Origin: an uncultured Clostridia bacterium
GTDB taxonomy: Bacteria; Bacillota; Clostridia; Christensenellales; Borkfalkiaceae
Direction: 5' to 3'
Length of the DNA stretch: 21,980 bases
NCBI GenBank assembly: GCA_959605945.1
Contig: CAUHGY010000026.1
Coordinates: 1 to 21,980, forward strand
Below, piece after piece: positions 1-8,370 of the stretch. The notes beneath the pieces were generated by a model. That model saw nothing but the letters and a program-made list of their open reading frames with translations. It was not told the DNA's origin and did no database searches. The translations under genes were made by a program, and so were the position numbers. Every line of letters begins with the position of its first letter. The stretch's first letter is position 1.

Positions 1-474
1 GCCGAAAAGCACGCCGTTGTCGTCTCCCCCTACTATGAAAACAGAATCGTTTTTGCTTTTTATTGCAAATCCCGTAGGCGAAAGTTTGGACTTATCTATG
101 TCTACTCCCGAATCTTCGACGAAAGATGTGTCTCCGATGGAAATTATTTTGGCATTGCTGCTCCATTCGATAGAAGTATCGTTATCCGCATAAACATACA
201 GATCGGAATCCGTAGCCTGGCGGAAAAACTCCGTGAGCTCCGTGATGGCAAAAGAAATAAGCTTTGAATCCTTCGATTCATAAGGATACACCACCGCATA
301 ATCGGAAATGCCGTTCTGTACGAAATAGGTATCCGTCTCTGTCACGATGGCTTTGTGATCTTCGGACTGTGCAGGTAACTGCGGCACCGCACTGTCATCT
401 CCGCAGCCTGCCGCAGACAACAGAAGTATCGAACCCAAAACAAGCGAAATAATTTTTGTAAAAAGCTTTTTCAT
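1..474 (-). CDS. Glycoside-hydrolase-like lipoprotein (GH20b/GH67N-type N-terminus, possibly DUF4838 family), 3' end beyond the window
   Basis: The first 158 residues are visible; the frame is still open at the window edge. It begins with a lipoprotein signal peptide: basic MKK, a hydrophobic stretch, then a lipobox ending AAGC with the lipidated Cys at 24. From about residue 60 the sequence follows the alpha/beta domain that precedes the catalytic barrel in GH20, GH67 and DUF4838 proteins: 'FAITELTEFFRQATDSDLYV', then 'AKIISIGDT', 'PTGFAIKSKNDSVFIVGGDD' and 'GVLFG'. No catalytic region is in view, so its substrate and activity cannot be judged. The ATG lies one base after the stop of the preceding gene, and its GGAGGG ribosome binding site sits inside that gene's last codons, so translation is probably coupled. 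It is the sixth gene of the sugar-uptake operon and would act on the outer face of the membrane. Lipoprotein call firm; family call moderate. Confidence 0.7.
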   Translation of the reverse strand, partial: MKKLFTKIISLVLGSILLLSAAGCGDDSAVPQLPAQSEDHKAIVTETDTYFVQNGISDYAVVYPYESKDSKLISFAITELTEFFRQATDSDLYVYADNDTSIEWSSNAKIISIGDTSFVEDSGVDIDKSKLSPTGFAIKSKNDSVFIVGGDDNGVLFG

Positions 475-475
475 A

Positions 476-3463
476 TTAACCCTCCGCTATGACAGTGAAT
501 TGCAAATTATTTATGGCAATGTTGCCGCTGCTGTCGATGGCGTAAATTCTGAGATAATATCTTCCCGGCAGGTCGGGCTGATAGGTATTTTCGGTAACAT
601 GGACAAGCGTTCCCGACGGCTGAACTATAATATAAGCAACTTCAAGCTCTCCGTCGATATCATCCGTTGCGACGGCGTCGGGAAGAGTTATTTTGTCTCC
701 GAACCTTACAGCCGATTTAAATTCTCCGTTAACGGTGATAACGGGTTTAACATCGTTTTGCAGGTTGATTCTCCTGTAAATCTCTATTGGCGCATTTGAA
801 CTGTCGCTTATCGCATAAACAATAAGATAGGTGCCGTATTCATCGGTTTTGAATTCTTTGGCGTCAGCTATATCGGTCTCGGCGAGAACCGCTCTGCCCG
901 ATTCGACATGGGTAACGGAAACCGAAATAACAACTTCCGTATCGAGAACGTCTGCATATATCAGCGGCAAAATCTGCTGCGTCCCGCCGATTTTTCCGTT
1001 TACCGGATATTGTCCGTCTATAATTGCCGAAGGCAGAACTTCGTCAAAAATTATCGATTCGTTAAAATTCTGGTTGCAGAGACTTTTTACCGAAAAACCG
1101 GATTGAGCGGAAAGGTTTTCCGCAACGATTTTCAGATAGATTTTTCCGCTTTCACAGTTGAAATACTCATCAAGCGGAAGGTTTATCCCTGATCCGCTGA
1201 TCAGAACACCGTCAGTTATGTTTAACGTCAAATCTCCCGCTTCGGCAAAGATATTATTGTCAAACGCATAAGATGTAGTTTCCCCGTTGATTTTCAATAC
1301 GGTACGGTTTTCCGAAGCGTCTCTATATGCCGTAAGCGTCATCGTATTGTTGGGATTTACATAATCCGAAAACACCAAGGAAAGCCCTTCGAAATTAGTG
1401 CTTCCCGCAGTCGTTGCGACGGTTACGGAAAAACTTCCGTAAAGAAGCGGATTTACAAACGATACCGCTGCATTCCCTTCACCCGTCACGCTGTTGACAA
1501 TCAAAGCGCTACCGAGCGATATACTTGAATTTTCGGTCTCTTTCCAATAGTTTTCGAGAATCAGTTCATAATCGTCATTATACGCTGTTATAAGTTCGAT
1601 AGTTTTGGTGTATAGCGTCGCTCCGCCTTTGGATTTTATCTCTATTACGGCGTTTTCATCTGATTTTGCAGGCGTAAATCTGCGGTCTGCAATAAGCTTT
1701 CCGTTAACGTAAAAATCGGTTTCCACATACTTGCCTGTACTGAAATCGTAAGCATTCACAGCGTCAAAAAGCACCGAACATTCGCGTATCAGATAGTTTG
1801 GCAAAGCTACGTTGTCGATCACCGCGGGATTAGGATTGTTCTCAACATTAAGGTCGTACGTAAGAACACTTTTCTGCCCTGCCATATCCTGCGCGGTATA
1901 GGTTATTGTAAACTTTCCTGTTTCCAACGGAATGAGCTCGCCCGTTATCTCATCGAATTTATGTTTTTTGTCTATCTCGAGAGAAGTGGTAACATTGCCT
2001 CTTCCTCCGGAAATAACTTTCATTCCTCCGAGAACTGCTCTTTCGCCTACTTTACAGGCCGTGGTATAGTCATCCCTTTCATATCCGACTACTATTTCGT
2101 TGCCTTCGCTGACGTCGGCAAGAAACGAAACTTCTTTTACGGCTTTATATCCGAGACTGTTAACTGCCGTGTAAACTAATGAATATTTTCCCGCTTTGTC
2201 AAGCTTTACGGTATTATCGTCTGCGATGTTTATGTTCACCGCGGTATCCGAATTATAAGCGAAATAAGCGCACACCGAAGGTATGATTATCCCGTCGTTC
2301 ACGTCGTATGCAACTGCGTCGAACACAGGATAATCGTTTCCGACTATGCCGACCGGCATTTCCGACTGCTCGTAATCTCCCGTATCAATTACTATTTCGG
2401 GTAGCTTATCATTCTCTATATCTTCGGCGCTCAGATCCTGATCGCCGAGCTGAGTTACCGCAAAATTGAAAGTTGTATCCACATAACCGTAGGCTTTTAT
2501 GCTTACTTTTACCTCTCCGGTGGTGAAACCGCCCCAAGGTTTCGAAAAGAACAGCACATCGTCATAATCGGCAATTTTCGCTCCCGCTACGCCCGGAGAA
2601 GAAACATACATCGTCTTTTCTTCAGTGTTAAAACTTAAAGACGCATACTGCTCTTCAACGGGGCGGGAACCGCTTGCTCCGTTCCAGCTGTCAAGATACC
2701 CGAAAAAGGAAATATTTACGGCTGAGCCGTATTTATCGCGGCGCGGAAGATATTCGGTGCCGTTATTTCCCCATCCAACGTATATTTCGTTGCCGTAGCA
2801 GCTGTCAGCATAGGATGCGGCTTTTTCCCACATGGCACCCGTTTCTGAAACGCACTTAAAACGCACATTTATGAAGTTAGATGCGTCATAAACATCGGTC
2901 AGAGTGATTATCATTCCCGAAACTTCGCGTTTATCGGGCACAGCCGGCTTGACATACAAATTGATAAAATCCCTGCCGTTGAACTTATTAAGATCCACTA
3001 TGGTGTTAAAAGTTATGGTTTCCCCCGTGGCAAGCGCTATATTCAGCCCTTCTTTTCCGGTTTCGTACACTGAATCGTCGACACCGTAAGTTGCACTCGA
3101 TTTGTCCCCCGAAAATGAAAACACCCCCTGTTTAACGTCGAATGTTTTGATCTCTTTATAAAGCGTGCCGTTTTTAACAACGCGGTATTCAACGGTAAAA
3201 CGCCCCGCCTGGTCTAGCTGCAGCCTGTTTGTTTTTACGGCTTTGCCAGACGGATAGTAAACGACGATTTCCGCCTGTTCGCCTTCTATGGTCATCGAAG
3301 GAATCTCTACAGTGTCGCCGAAATAATATTCGGACTTAAGAGTATTTCCGCCTTCTCCTGCAGCGAATGAGCCGTTGAGCTGCACTCCGCAGAATCCGAT
3401 AACCGCCAAAAGCAAAAACAGCAAAAGAACTTTTAAGCATCTTCTGACAATTAAACTTTTCAT
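476..3463 (-). CDS. Large secreted multidomain protein with Ig-like and beta-sandwich (lectin-like) modules
   Basis: This 995-residue protein has an N-terminal signal peptide (hydrophobic core about residues 11–27, likely cut after SFA near residue 34). It has no lipobox, no LPXTG signal and no C-terminal membrane anchor. The rest looks all-beta. Ig/HYR/DUF5011-like modules, recognisable by endings such as 'AGKYSLVYTAVNSLGYKAVK' and 'LPGRYYLRIYAIDSSGNIAI', occur near residues 40–115, 370–455, 465–560, 830–915 and 925–995. Two longer stretches, about 120–345 and 655–820, look like jelly-roll domains (for example 'DASNFINVRFKC' and 'NNTMTLTAYRDASENRTV') and could bind glycans. I see no catalytic motif. 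The ATG has AAGGAGA seven bases upstream. Placed between the permeases and a hydrolase-like lipoprotein, it is best read as an extracellular substrate-capture protein. Domain boundaries are by eye; function is inference. Confidence 0.72.
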   Translation of the reverse strand: MKSLIVRRCLKVLLLFLLLAVIGFCGVQLNGSFAAGEGGNTLKSEYYFGDTVEIPSMTIEGEQAEIVVYYPSGKAVKTNRLQLDQAGRFTVEYRVVKNGTLYKEIKTFDVKQGVFSFSGDKSSATYGVDDSVYETGKEGLNIALATGETITFNTIVDLNKFNGRDFINLYVKPAVPDKREVSGMIITLTDVYDASNFINVRFKCVSETGAMWEKAASYADSCYGNEIYVGWGNNGTEYLPRRDKYGSAVNISFFGYLDSWNGASGSRPVEEQYASLSFNTEEKTMYVSSPGVAGAKIADYDDVLFFSKPWGGFTTGEVKVSIKAYGYVDTTFNFAVTQLGDQDLSAEDIENDKLPEIVIDTGDYEQSEMPVGIVGNDYPVFDAVAYDVNDGIIIPSVCAYFAYNSDTAVNINIADDNTVKLDKAGKYSLVYTAVNSLGYKAVKEVSFLADVSEGNEIVVGYERDDYTTACKVGERAVLGGMKVISGGRGNVTTSLEIDKKHKFDEITGELIPLETGKFTITYTAQDMAGQKSVLTYDLNVENNPNPAVIDNVALPNYLIRECSVLFDAVNAYDFSTGKYVETDFYVNGKLIADRRFTPAKSDENAVIEIKSKGGATLYTKTIELITAYNDDYELILENYWKETENSSISLGSALIVNSVTGEGNAAVSFVNPLLYGSFSVTVATTAGSTNFEGLSLVFSDYVNPNNTMTLTAYRDASENRTVLKINGETTSYAFDNNIFAEAGDLTLNITDGVLISGSGINLPLDEYFNCESGKIYLKIVAENLSAQSGFSVKSLCNQNFNESIIFDEVLPSAIIDGQYPVNGKIGGTQQILPLIYADVLDTEVVISVSVTHVESGRAVLAETDIADAKEFKTDEYGTYLIVYAISDSSNAPIEIYRRINLQNDVKPVITVNGEFKSAVRFGDKITLPDAVATDDIDGELEVAYIIVQPSGTLVHVTENTYQPDLPGRYYLRIYAIDSSGNIAINNLQFTVIAEG

Positions 3464-3486
3464 CGATAGTCTCCTTGATTTATTTT

Positions 3487-3531
3487 AAATTTCGATCAGG
3501 CAAATTAAATATGTATTGTTCGGCGAAATTT
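3487..3531 (-). repeat. 8-bp inverted repeat between permease and surface-protein genes
   Basis: AAATTTCG (3487–3494) and CGAAATTT (3524–3531) are perfect complements 29 bases apart, filling most of the 68-base gap between the two genes. The stem is AT-rich and has no following T-run, so it is not a convincing terminator. It could be an mRNA stem-loop at the 3' end of the permease message, or chance. Confidence 0.3.
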
Positions 3532-4449
3532 TTAACCTTTAATTCCGCCGACGGATATATTACCCATAAGCTTATTATGCATAAATATAAATATTATAAA
3601 AATCGGCAGAAAAACTATAAAACAACCCGCTAGCTTATGAGGAACTGTGCTTACCGGTCCTGCGGCGAAATTAAATCTTTGCAGCCCGTAAGCCAGCGTC
3701 GGAAAACTCGGCATATATACGAGCGGTGTCTGATAGTCGTTCCAGAAAACGATGAATTTAAGCAAAAACACCGTCAGAAAAACATTTTTTGCAAGCGGCA
3801 GAATAATGCTGAGAAATATACGCCAGTGTCCCGCACCGTCAAGCATAGAAGCTTCGGTGTAATCTTTAGGGACAGATTTGAACATCGCATGAAAGACCAT
3901 GAAATGCAATCCCTGAAAGTTGAATGCTATTGCAAAACTTCCGGCAAATGAATTATAAATTCCGAGTGCGGTCAGCACCTGCAATTCCGATGGCAGTGCG
4001 CCTATTATCGGCATAACCATGGTGAAAACGACCACTACATAAATTACTTTACTGAACCTGAAATCGTATTTTGCGCAAATATAGGCCATGGCGCAGCATG
4101 AAACCGTCTGCAGCAGCGCCGCACCGAAGGCATAAATGACCGAATACAGCGCCATTAAGGGAAAACCGATCACCTTCTGCCCCATACCGGAAGCGATAGT
4201 CACTTTAAAGTTGTTAATTGCATCGATATAATTGGCAAAATTAAACATATTGCCTGCAAATTCCGTGCCGTTTTTTGAAAAAAGCAAAGGATCTACATTG
4301 AAAAACAGAGAATCTTTTACCGAATTTATAAGCCCCCACCCGAAAGTCAGTATAAGGCTTAAAACATACAGACAAAGTACGGCGCAGCAAATTAATTTGA
4401 ATATGAGCGTTCCCGCCGCCCTCTCGCTTTTGATCGCATTCTTTTTCAT
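3532..4449 (-). CDS. Sugar ABC transporter permease, CUT1 family (MalG/AraQ-type)
   Basis: This is one of two membrane subunits of a carbohydrate importer. It has 305 residues with about six hydrophobic segments. The first is near residues 15–41, and the others follow from about 98. The cytoplasmic EAA loop that docks the ATPase lies at about 199–220: 'EASMLDGAGHWRIFLSIILP'. The C-terminal 'FWNDYQTPLVYM' and 'PTLAYGLQRF' are typical of MalG-side permeases. A long loop (about 42–95) between the first two membrane segments is larger than in compact members. The ATG follows the stop of the partner permease by two bases, with GGAGG overlapping that stop, so the two are probably translated together in a 1:1 ratio. 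No ATPase gene is in the window, as is usual for CUT1 operons in Firmicutes that share an MsmX-type ATPase. Confidence 0.9.
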   Translation of the reverse strand: MKKNAIKSERAAGTLIFKLICCAVLCLYVLSLILTFGWGLINSVKDSLFFNVDPLLFSKNGTEFAGNMFNFANYIDAINNFKVTIASGMGQKVIGFPLMALYSVIYAFGAALLQTVSCCAMAYICAKYDFRFSKVIYVVVVFTMVMPIIGALPSELQVLTALGIYNSFAGSFAIAFNFQGLHFMVFHAMFKSVPKDYTEASMLDGAGHWRIFLSIILPLAKNVFLTVFLLKFIVFWNDYQTPLVYMPSFPTLAYGLQRFNFAAGPVSTVPHKLAGCFIVFLPIFIIFIFMHNKLMGNISVGGIKG

Positions 4450-4451
4450 GG

Positions 4452-5393
4452 TCAGTCCTCCGACGGTCCGAATTTATTCAAAGCCCATCTTACCGCAAGT
4501 GTAAGCGGAAGAATAATTATTGTGCAGAGAATACCTATCGCCGAAAAATACGGATATTCCACAATCGTTCCGTCCTGAACGCCTTCGTACAGATAATAAC
4601 CGATAGTTATCAGCCTTTCATCCTTTATATCCTTTCCGTAAAAGGAAAACAACGCCATCTGGTCGGTAAAAATTTTAGCGAGTGCTACGGTAAAAAACAC
4701 TATGAACGTCTGATATACGCTCGGAAACACAACAAACAAAAATTCTTTAACGGCATTTGCCCCGTCTATTTTTCCGGCTTCGATAACGCTTTGAGATATG
4801 CCGTTCATTGCCCCGACATACAGAAGTACCTGAGAGCCGAATCCTACCCATATATTATAGAATACAAGCGTTCCGAACACCGTTCTGTGATTATCGCTGC
4901 TTAAAAGTCCCAAAATTTTCACGCCCAGCGTCTTTTCCAGTATAGCGGGTATGGCTCCGTCTACAAAATAAGTGTATATAACGACCATGACGATGACGGA
5001 TACAATCGTCGGCAAAAACAGAAAAACTTTGAACATATTATACAGTGGCATTTTCTTAAATATATAATAGGAAAAAAGCATTCCGCAGGTAAGGCCTACA
5101 AGCGTGTTTGCCGCAAACATGGTCAAGGAATTTGTGACAGCCGTTTTAAGCTCGGCCGAATTGGACCAGTTGAAAAATATCTGACTGAAATTCTTAAAAC
5201 CGATGCTTATCACGTCACGGGTCAACGGATCGTACGTTTTAAGCGCGAGACTTATGGAATTAAAATTGACGTATATGTAAAATACGGCAAACTGAATAAC
5301 CGGCAGAGCGGCAACCGACACATAAAAGCCGAGAGACTTGTAATATGCCGATTTAAAGCTGTTTTTTTCACTTTTTTGCCTTGCGTTGATCAT
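4452..5393 (-). CDS. Sugar ABC transporter permease, CUT1 family (UgpA/LplB-type)
   Basis: This is the other membrane subunit of the importer: about 313 residues with six predicted membrane segments. Its EAA loop is at about 205–224: 'EAGKIDGANAVKEFLFVVFP'. 'FLFLPTIVSVIVMVVIYTY' is typical of the MalF/UgpA-side subunit. The frame can extend to a GTG at 5408, but I start at the ATG at 5393. The ATG has AAGGA seven bases upstream, whereas the GTG lies inside a hairpin stem and has no usable ribosome binding site spacing. It follows the solute-binding-protein gene and is followed two bases later by the second permease. The solute is unknown; the family usually carries oligosaccharides or glycosides. 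Confidence 0.9.
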   Translation of the reverse strand: MINARQKSEKNSFKSAYYKSLGFYVSVAALPVIQFAVFYIYVNFNSISLALKTYDPLTRDVISIGFKNFSQIFFNWSNSAELKTAVTNSLTMFAANTLVGLTCGMLFSYYIFKKMPLYNMFKVFLFLPTIVSVIVMVVIYTYFVDGAIPAILEKTLGVKILGLLSSDNHRTVFGTLVFYNIWVGFGSQVLLYVGAMNGISQSVIEAGKIDGANAVKEFLFVVFPSVYQTFIVFFTVALAKIFTDQMALFSFYGKDIKDERLITIGYYLYEGVQDGTIVEYPYFSAIGILCTIIILPLTLAVRWALNKFGPSED

Positions 5394-5406
5394 CCCTTTA
5401 TCCTTC

Positions 5407-5422
5407 ACGCCCTATGGGGCGT
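5407..5422 (-). other. Intercistronic hairpin between solute-binding-protein and permease genes
   Basis: ACGCCC (5407–5412) and GGGCGT (5417–5422) form a perfect 6-bp GC-rich stem with a 4-base loop in a 34-base gap. In the direction of the operon it is preceded by an A-run and not followed by T's. It would therefore protect the upstream message or partly stop transcription rather than fully terminate. Read on the plus strand, it is followed by five T's. Such stem-loops after binding-protein genes are a known way to make more binding protein than permease. Confidence 0.55.
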
Positions 5423-5427
5423 TTTTG

Positions 5428-7158
5428 TTAACGTTTTATACTGTTCCAGAAAGTCTCGCTGAACGTATCGAAAATTCCCGTAAAATAGTCTTCCGCAGAT
5501 ACTCCGGAACGAAAAGCTTTAGTTGCAAGTTTATAAGACGATCCGTCAACGTTAGTTGAAAAGAAGTCGTAGCTTGATGCCTGCAACATGGAAATGTTAG
5601 CGAGATAGGTCGGATTCAGCGAATTGGTTATCAGCAAATCGGAATCGCGGTAAAGATTGTAACAGGTTCTGCCATAATACGTCATTTTCGAAAGATCGCT
5701 TTCGATCGCGGTAAATTCATAAGGTCTGATCAGGGAAGTTGACTGCGTGAATTTAACCAGCGCTTCGTTGGTGTGCATAAAGCGCAGGAACGTTTTTGCC
5801 ACCTCTACTTTGTTATCTTTAAGATTGCCGTTCACCATGACCATCGTTGCAGAACCGTCGAGCCAGACGTTTTTATTGCCGATTTGAGTATCGTCTACGT
5901 GCGGAAGCGGCATCGCCCCGAGTTTTCTCGCATATTTGGAAGCTTTTTCTGCAGTGTATGCCTGGCTGAGTTTATCGAAGGTGGCGGTAGCTTCGTTTTC
6001 CCAGTAAAAACCGTCCACAAACATAGCCGTCGGGCTGTTGGGATAAAGAAATTTACTTGCAAGAAAATTGTTCTGCGCGGTGAGATGGTCGACTGTTTCC
6101 TTTATTGCTTCATCCTCTTTATAGTATTTGCTTCCGCCGTCAATAATCTGCTCTAAAAGTTTCAGTGCGTAATATTTTCCGGATTGACGCTGCAAAAGAT
6201 ACCCGTTATCATTGGTTATATCGGTTGCAGGCATATAGGTAATATTGCCGTTATCGTCGATACTGTCGATGAGATTGGTAACGGGACCCGTCGATGAACT
6301 GTCGAACGTGAAGTTTAACCGCATGTTTTCTGCGCCTTCGTAATTTGCCCACAGCGAATACGCCAGGTCGTTCATGTAATCCTGATATTTCCCCGACCAG
6401 GTAATCGGATTAAGTCCTTTGTCGTCAATTTTATCAAGCAGCGCTATAAACTGTTCGTTTGTAGCAGGGAGACCGTCGTCGTAATCGCCGTGCCTGCCGT
6501 TGGGCCCTGCCGACTTTACTTTGTGAGCGGGATTTTTGGAATTGGAATTTATAAACTGATACTCTCCGTTTGTCTTTTTTGCCTTATAATCTTCGTTATC
6601 GGGATCGTTCGCCATAAAATACAGGTCTTTTGTGTCAAACAAATCAACATCGTACATAAAAGTGAACCCTGCGGTAACAAACGGCAAACCGTAATATCCT
6701 TCCCCGTCAAAATTATAAAACTTGGCGCTTTCCGGATTCATTTTCTGCAAAATACTTTTTCCTTCCCCGTATTCTTCAAGCGGAGTGTTTATCCAGCTTT
6801 CTATATTATAAAGCAAACCGTCGTTCACATAACCTACGTAATCCATGTCGGAAACAAAAAACACTTCGGTTCTGCTGCCTTTTATAGTGGACTGCAATTT
6901 AGAACCGTATTCCACTTCGTCGAAAAATACCTGCACCCCCGTCTTTCCCGTTTCGAAGGATGTGCCTTTGTATTTTTCTTCGAAAAGAACTTTTGCTTCT
7001 TCAAGAAACGATTTGCCGTGTCCGTTGTTTATGTAGCCTACATACAGCTGCGTTTTTGTTTCGTCAACCTGCTCCGCGGAGTCGCCGCAGGCTATACCGG
7101 TCAAGGTCACGGCAAAGCACAATACCGAACACAATAGCGCCTTAACAAATTTTTTCAT
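5428..7158 (-). CDS. Extracellular sugar-binding lipoprotein of the ABC importer (family 1 solute-binding protein)
   Basis: This 576-residue protein captures the sugar outside the cell and delivers it to the two downstream permeases. It has a lipoprotein signal peptide (MKK, hydrophobic core, 'LTGIAC' with the lipidated Cys at 24). The mature part starts with the family pattern 'LYVGYINNGHGKSFLEEAKV' (the first strand and helix of lobe 1). Later come 'VEVAKTFLRFMHTNEALVKF' and 'AMFVDGFYWENEA', which match the hinge and second-lobe region of family 1 proteins. It is considerably longer than the usual 400–450 residues, with extra sequence around 180–300 rich in Asn, Asp, Ser and Gly. The ATG has GAGGAGAG upstream. 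It is the second gene of the operon, 26 bases after the PLP enzyme. Substrate cannot be read from sequence; an oligosaccharide or glycoconjugate is likely. Confidence 0.88.
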   Translation of the reverse strand: MKKFVKALLCSVLCFAVTLTGIACGDSAEQVDETKTQLYVGYINNGHGKSFLEEAKVLFEEKYKGTSFETGKTGVQVFFDEVEYGSKLQSTIKGSRTEVFFVSDMDYVGYVNDGLLYNIESWINTPLEEYGEGKSILQKMNPESAKFYNFDGEGYYGLPFVTAGFTFMYDVDLFDTKDLYFMANDPDNEDYKAKKTNGEYQFINSNSKNPAHKVKSAGPNGRHGDYDDGLPATNEQFIALLDKIDDKGLNPITWSGKYQDYMNDLAYSLWANYEGAENMRLNFTFDSSSTGPVTNLIDSIDDNGNITYMPATDITNDNGYLLQRQSGKYYALKLLEQIIDGGSKYYKEDEAIKETVDHLTAQNNFLASKFLYPNSPTAMFVDGFYWENEATATFDKLSQAYTAEKASKYARKLGAMPLPHVDDTQIGNKNVWLDGSATMVMVNGNLKDNKVEVAKTFLRFMHTNEALVKFTQSTSLIRPYEFTAIESDLSKMTYYGRTCYNLYRDSDLLITNSLNPTYLANISMLQASSYDFFSTNVDGSSYKLATKAFRSGVSAEDYFTGIFDTFSETFWNSIKR

Positions 7159-7184
7159 AATACATTCTCTCCTCTGTTGCTTTT

Positions 7185-8192
7185 TTATATCAGCGAGACA
7201 AGCTCGTCTATTGCCTGCGTAGTCGTCTCATGAGTCACGGCTATTCTGACCGTCTTATCGAATTCGTTCCAATAGTGCAGGTCGTAAACTTCCGTAACTC
7301 GTTCAAGCTGGCTGTCGGTAAGAACGGCAAATACCATGTTGCTCTGCACTTCGTAAAACGGCTTTATTCCCTTTTCTTCGAGTTTCAACTGCAGATATTT
7401 TGCCCTTTCATTGGCGATGCGCGCATTTTTCAACCACAAACCGTTTTTTAATATGTATTCAAGCTGTACGCCCAAGAATTTAGATTTGGACATATGTTGG
7501 AGCGATTGTTTTTGCATATATTCGAGATTCGCTGCGAATTCCTTTCTTCTGAAAACAACCATTTCTCCGAACATTCCGCCTGCTTTGGTTCCCCCGAAAG
7601 AAAATGCGTCGATACCGGGATATTCGATCATTTCGGCAAGCCCCGCTCCGAGAGCATCGGCGGCGTTTCCTATCCTGGCTCCGTCAAGATATACGTACAT
7701 GCCGAGAGAATGAACATAGTCGGTCAGTTCTTTCAATTCATTTACCGTATATACCGTACCGAATTCAGTGGGTTGCGTTATCGCCACAACTTTATGGCAA
7801 TATTTATATTTTTTTGTACCGAGCATCAATTTTTTCAAAAGATCCACGGTCATTTTGCCGTCGGGGCTATCAATAGAAACTATCTTATTGCCGAGCGTAT
7901 ATTCGGTGGCGCCGCATTCATAGCAGTTAATGTGCGTCTGCGCCGCGCATAGCACTGTGTCTGCTCTACCAAGCATGGATTTTAAAGCCATCACGTTGGC
8001 CGCCGTTCCGCTTATCGCAAAAGTAGCCCAGATCTTGTCCTTAAAATTCTTCTGCATCAGCTGCTCGGCTTTCAAAGAATGACTGTCTTTGCCGTATCCG
8101 CCGTCGACAGCTTCGCTGTTCGCGTCATACATGGCCGCCAGAATACCTCTATTAACGTTATACCAAATTTCTCCTCTGAAATCTTTTTTCAT
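7185..8192 (-). CDS. Threonine-aldolase-like PLP enzyme (beta-eliminating lyase family)
   Basis: A 335-residue fold-type I PLP enzyme close to low-specificity L-threonine aldolase, which splits L-threonine or allo-threonine into glycine and acetaldehyde. Visible landmarks are the cofactor phosphate-binding 'SGTAANVMAL' (61–70), the pyridine-stacking His in 'AQTHIN' (His87), 'YLDGARI' with Asp170 for the pyridine nitrogen, and 'SFGGTKAGG' with the Schiff-base Lys203. The length is normal for the family. The ATG has GAGG seven bases upstream. It is the first gene of the sugar-uptake operon, directly behind the promoter and operator region. That is an unusual place for an amino-acid enzyme and suggests a role tied to the imported compound, for example handling threonine or a related beta-hydroxy amino acid released from a glycopeptide. 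Family call strong; exact substrate uncertain. Confidence 0.85.
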   Translation of the reverse strand: MKKDFRGEIWYNVNRGILAAMYDANSEAVDGGYGKDSHSLKAEQLMQKNFKDKIWATFAISGTAANVMALKSMLGRADTVLCAAQTHINCYECGATEYTLGNKIVSIDSPDGKMTVDLLKKLMLGTKKYKYCHKVVAITQPTEFGTVYTVNELKELTDYVHSLGMYVYLDGARIGNAADALGAGLAEMIEYPGIDAFSFGGTKAGGMFGEMVVFRRKEFAANLEYMQKQSLQHMSKSKFLGVQLEYILKNGLWLKNARIANERAKYLQLKLEEKGIKPFYEVQSNMVFAVLTDSQLERVTEVYDLHYWNEFDKTVRIAVTHETTTQAIDELVSLI

Positions 8193-8231
8193 TCTGCTGC
8201 CTCGATCTTGATTTCTAAATGATACGCTAAA

Positions 8232-8260
8232 ATTTTATAACAGCTTATCAAATTTGTCAA
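8232..8260 (-). promoter_or_regulatory. Sigma-A type promoter of the sugar-uptake operon
   Basis: On the minus strand, TTGACA (8260–8255) is followed after exactly 17 bases by TAAAAT (8237–8232). The predicted start would be near 8225, leaving a leader of about 30 bases before the PLP-enzyme ATG. Confidence 0.75.
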
Positions 8261-8270
8261 TATTTAACCC

Positions 8271-8334
8271 ATTAATCAGACAAAACGATTAATTTTTAAT
8301 CGTTTTAAAGCAATTTTTGATTAATATGATTAAT
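8271..8334. promoter_or_regulatory. Operator array in the divergent region (inverted repeat plus GATTAAT copies)
   Basis: The 246 bases between the two divergent genes contain a perfect inverted repeat, AAAACGATTAA (8282–8292) and TTAATCGTTTT (8296–8306), with a 3-base spacer. Further copies of the half-site core are ATTAATC at 8271–8277, and GATTAAT at 8319–8325 and 8328–8334. The neighbouring regulator is of the DeoR type, and regulators of this type usually bind repeats next to their own gene, so this is the likely binding region. The copies lie between the best promoters of both genes rather than on top of either. Confidence 0.6.
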
Positions 8335-8370
8335 AAACCTTAAAATTTTTATTTTAAAAATGTTTTTTTG

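Noticed and set aside
6490..7137. Long open frame (215 codons) on the plus strand, antisense to the solute-binding-protein gene
   Set aside because: It lies fully inside a well-supported gene, has a composition typical of an opposite-strand shadow (rich in Phe, Cys, His, Val), no ribosome binding site and no family resemblance.
7185..8192. Alternative identity as tryptophanase, tyrosine phenol-lyase or a cysteine-desulfurase-like enzyme
   Set aside because: The SFGGTK lysine motif, the DGARI motif and the 335-residue length match threonine aldolases better; the other families are longer or have different lysine contexts.
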